Below are positions 62,583 to 64,000 of a stretch of DNA of 64,000 nucleotides, piece by piece. The DNA is from Luteolibacter ambystomatis (GTDB lineage: Bacteria; Verrucomicrobiota; Verrucomicrobiia; Verrucomicrobiales; Akkermansiaceae). The stretch spans positions 4,723,754 through 4,787,753 of the forward strand of contig NZ_CP073100.1 in the NCBI RefSeq assembly GCF_018137965.1, read 5' to 3'. Positions within the stretch are counted from its first letter, which is position 1, and each line of letters opens with the position of its first letter. Position numbers and translations under genes: made by a program. The notes beneath the pieces were generated by a model that saw only the letters and a program-made list of their open reading frames with translations, was not told the origin of the DNA and did not search any database.

Positions 62583-64000
62583 TGCAGGAAGAGGAATTCG
62601 GAGGACATGACCAGGGCGGAGACGATGTTGCGGTAGCCCCGTTCCGGGGAACTCTTCACTTCATCGAGCATCCAGCCCATCTCCTGGTCGGTGGGCGGGC
62701 GGCTGAGAATGGCGAGGTAGAGGCGGCGGATCTTCTCGTCGTTCGACGTGGCCCCCTCGAGGGTCTTGTAGAGCGCGGCCTTCGGGTTGTTCACGAGCTG
62801 GCGCTGCACGAAGCCGTTCATGAGCGAGAGCACCTGGCCCACGTTCGGCTCGCGGCTGGAGGCATCCACCACCTCGCGGTTCGATTGGCCGAAGAGGTAG
62901 AGGAAATGGTCGCCGGGCGCGGGCGAGGGCAGCTCCGAGGCGCGGACCTGGGCATCCTTGTTGTAGGTGTGGATGCCGCTCATCATCATCGATTCCCCAC
63001 CACCGCCGCCATCGGACTTCACGTCCTGAAGCAACTTTTGGAAGTAGGCGCGGACATCGGATTCTTTCTGCAGCGCCAGCACCTCCTTCGAGACCTGGAT
63101 CATGTTCTTCTTGCCGACGAGCACCGGCTTGCCACCCACATAGATACGATCGTCCAGCGTGCGGCGCGGTTTCAGATCGGGATTGCCACCGGAGAGAGTG
63201 ATGAGGGAATCCCAGATCTGCTCGGAGCTGAGACGTTCGATCTTGCGGCCGTGGAAGTCATCGCCGCCCGGAACGATGGACGTGTCCGGGTTGGTTGCGA
63301 ACTGGAAGGTGCGGGTGTAAAGCAGCACGCGCTGGTAAGCCTTCATGTCGAACTGGAGATCCACCATGAGCTGCTGGAGATAGCCCATCAGCTCCGGGTA
63401 GTTCGATTTCTCCGCCTCCACATAGGTATCGACCGGCTCATAGACGGCCTTGCCCATCACGCGCTTCCACATGCGATTGGCGATGTTCGAGGGGAACTGT
63501 GGGCCGGTTTTGGAAACAACCCAGTCGGCGAGCTTCTCGCGGCCGTTGTTCTCATCGCGGCGGTCGGACATCAGCACGATCTTTCCGAAGGGCGTGCGGC
63601 CACCCACCAAGTCGCCGGGTTTGCCGTTGTGATACTCGGCCTGGTAGTCCTGCGGCAGGGCGATACGGCCGGAGCCGCCGCCTGCGAGGCTCATCCCATA
63701 CACGCGGTCCCACATCACCTGGGCCACGGAGTATTCGGGGCCGCGGCGCTCGTCCTGCCGGGTGAGTTCGCTCCAGAGCGGCTGCATCAGCTTCTGGTTG
63801 AGTTCGCCCTGGCCGTTGGTGAAGGCGGCGAGCTCGTAGAAATCCTTGCGCTCCGGCTTCTCGTCCGGGCTGGCGTGGTTGTCGTGGCACTGGGCGCACT
63901 CCATCCGCGAGGCGAGGAAGATGCGCATCGAGTTCGCGATGTTGTCCAGCGGCATGCCGCGGTCGCGGGTGTAGTAGCCCACGGAAGCGGTCTGCGGATC
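62579..64000 (-). CDS. DUF1549/DUF1553 cytochrome-containing protein (5' part cut by window edge)
   Basis: The minus-strand frame is open to base 64000, so 473 codons of the C-terminal part are visible. At the beginning, MECAQCHDNH gives a CxxCH heme c motif, within the last part of DUF1549. DUF1553 follows with NGREKLADWVVSKTGPQF, NIANRMWKRVMGKAV, PELMGYLQQLMVDLQ and RTFQ. The C-terminus (RRLYLAILSRPPTDQEMGWML) is typical. Its stop overlaps the DUF1501 ATG. Pairing of DUF1549/1553 with DUF1501 is standard in PVC bacteria, where they are predicted cell-surface or periplasmic proteins. The function is unproven. Confidence 0.93.
   Translation of the reverse strand, partial: DPQTASVGYYTRDRGMPLDNIANSMRIFLASRMECAQCHDNHASPDEKPERKDFYELAAFTNGQGELNQKLMQPLWSELTRQDERRGPEYSVAQVMWDRVYGMSLAGGGSGRIALPQDYQAEYHNGKPGDLVGGRTPFGKIVLMSDRRDENNGREKLADWVVSKTGPQFPSNIANRMWKRVMGKAVYEPVDTYVEAEKSNYPELMGYLQQLMVDLQFDMKAYQRVLLYTRTFQFATNPDTSIVPGGDDFHGRKIERLSSEQIWDSLITLSGGNPDLKPRRTLDDRIYVGGKPVLVGKKNMIQVSKEVLALQKESDVRAYFQKLLQDVKSDGGGGGESMMMSGIHTYNKDAQVRASELPSPAPGDHFLYLFGQSNREVVDASSREPNVGQVLSLMNGFVQRQLVNNPKAALYKTLEGATSNDEKIRRLYLAILSRPPTDQEMGWMLDEVKSSPERGYRNIVSALVMSSEFLFLQ

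Overview
The window looks like a chromosomal stretch from a high-GC member of the Verrucomicrobiota, probably close to Luteolibacter in the Verrucomicrobiales. The evidence is the 51-residue Chlamydiae/Verrucomicrobia-type small basic protein (48992-49147), a dehydrogenase-like protein with the heme-binding C-terminus typical of PVC bacteria (33964-36996), an adjacent DUF1501 and DUF1549/DUF1553 pair (61269-64000), and a FEYG-repeat protein ending in a DGIPNLLKYALG-type tail. Genus is inference only. No rRNA, tRNA, CRISPR array or complete insertion sequence was seen.

Layout. 1-5.65 kb: end of an ABC permease, its membrane-fusion partner, a long palindromic element, an active DegP-like protease and a protease-fold protein that has lost its catalytic histidine. 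5.75-8.66 kb (minus): amidase, YicC endoribonuclease and a zinc-ribbon membrane protein. 8.7-23.0 kb (minus): a 14-kb block of ECF sigma factor, transmembrane VWA/YfbK protein with an anti-sigma-like N-terminus, a 2262-residue membrane protein built from repeated beta modules, and the FEYG-repeat surface protein. 23.2-27.2 kb: TatC with a large insertion, a clan GH-D-like glycosidase and a small helical protein. 27.2-31.2 kb (minus): argH, a TIM-barrel isomerase with an RbsD/FucU partner, a Fur regulator and a membrane-anchored protein. 31.3-33.8 kb: a lipoprotein, then a STAS antagonist and SpoIIE-type phosphatase (partner switching). 34-41.7 kb: PVC cytochrome protein, sugar nucleotidyltransferase, secreted-type protease, gltX, aroE. 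41.7-44.1 kb: two membrane proteins of similar architecture. 44.2-47.1 kb: hscA, hscB and iscA without iscS/iscU. 47.3-58.7 kb: hexosaminidase, small basic protein, pseudouridine synthase, a barstar-type immunity protein, acs, a coiled-coil protein, a protease/lipoprotein pair, mutY, RNase HIII, HU/IHF, RlpA and a Dabb lipoprotein. 59-60.7 kb: an AT-rich island with a two-gene operon (soluble protein plus four-helix membrane protein) that I do not recognise. 61-64 kb: an antitoxin without a toxin, then DUF1501 and DUF1549/1553.

The two places most likely to hold something undescribed are the sigma/VWA/giant-protein block, which reads as an envelope-sensing regulon with its own effector, and the AT-rich two-gene cassette at 59.0-60.7 kb, which has the size, composition and architecture of a mobile defence or toxin-type module. 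Palindromic intergenic elements recur (2558-2731, 5716-5739, 28515-28548, 29917-30023, 58773-58809) and look like a REP-type population. Start codons were moved inside several open frames where an in-frame ATG or GTG precedes a signal peptide or the start of the conserved domain.
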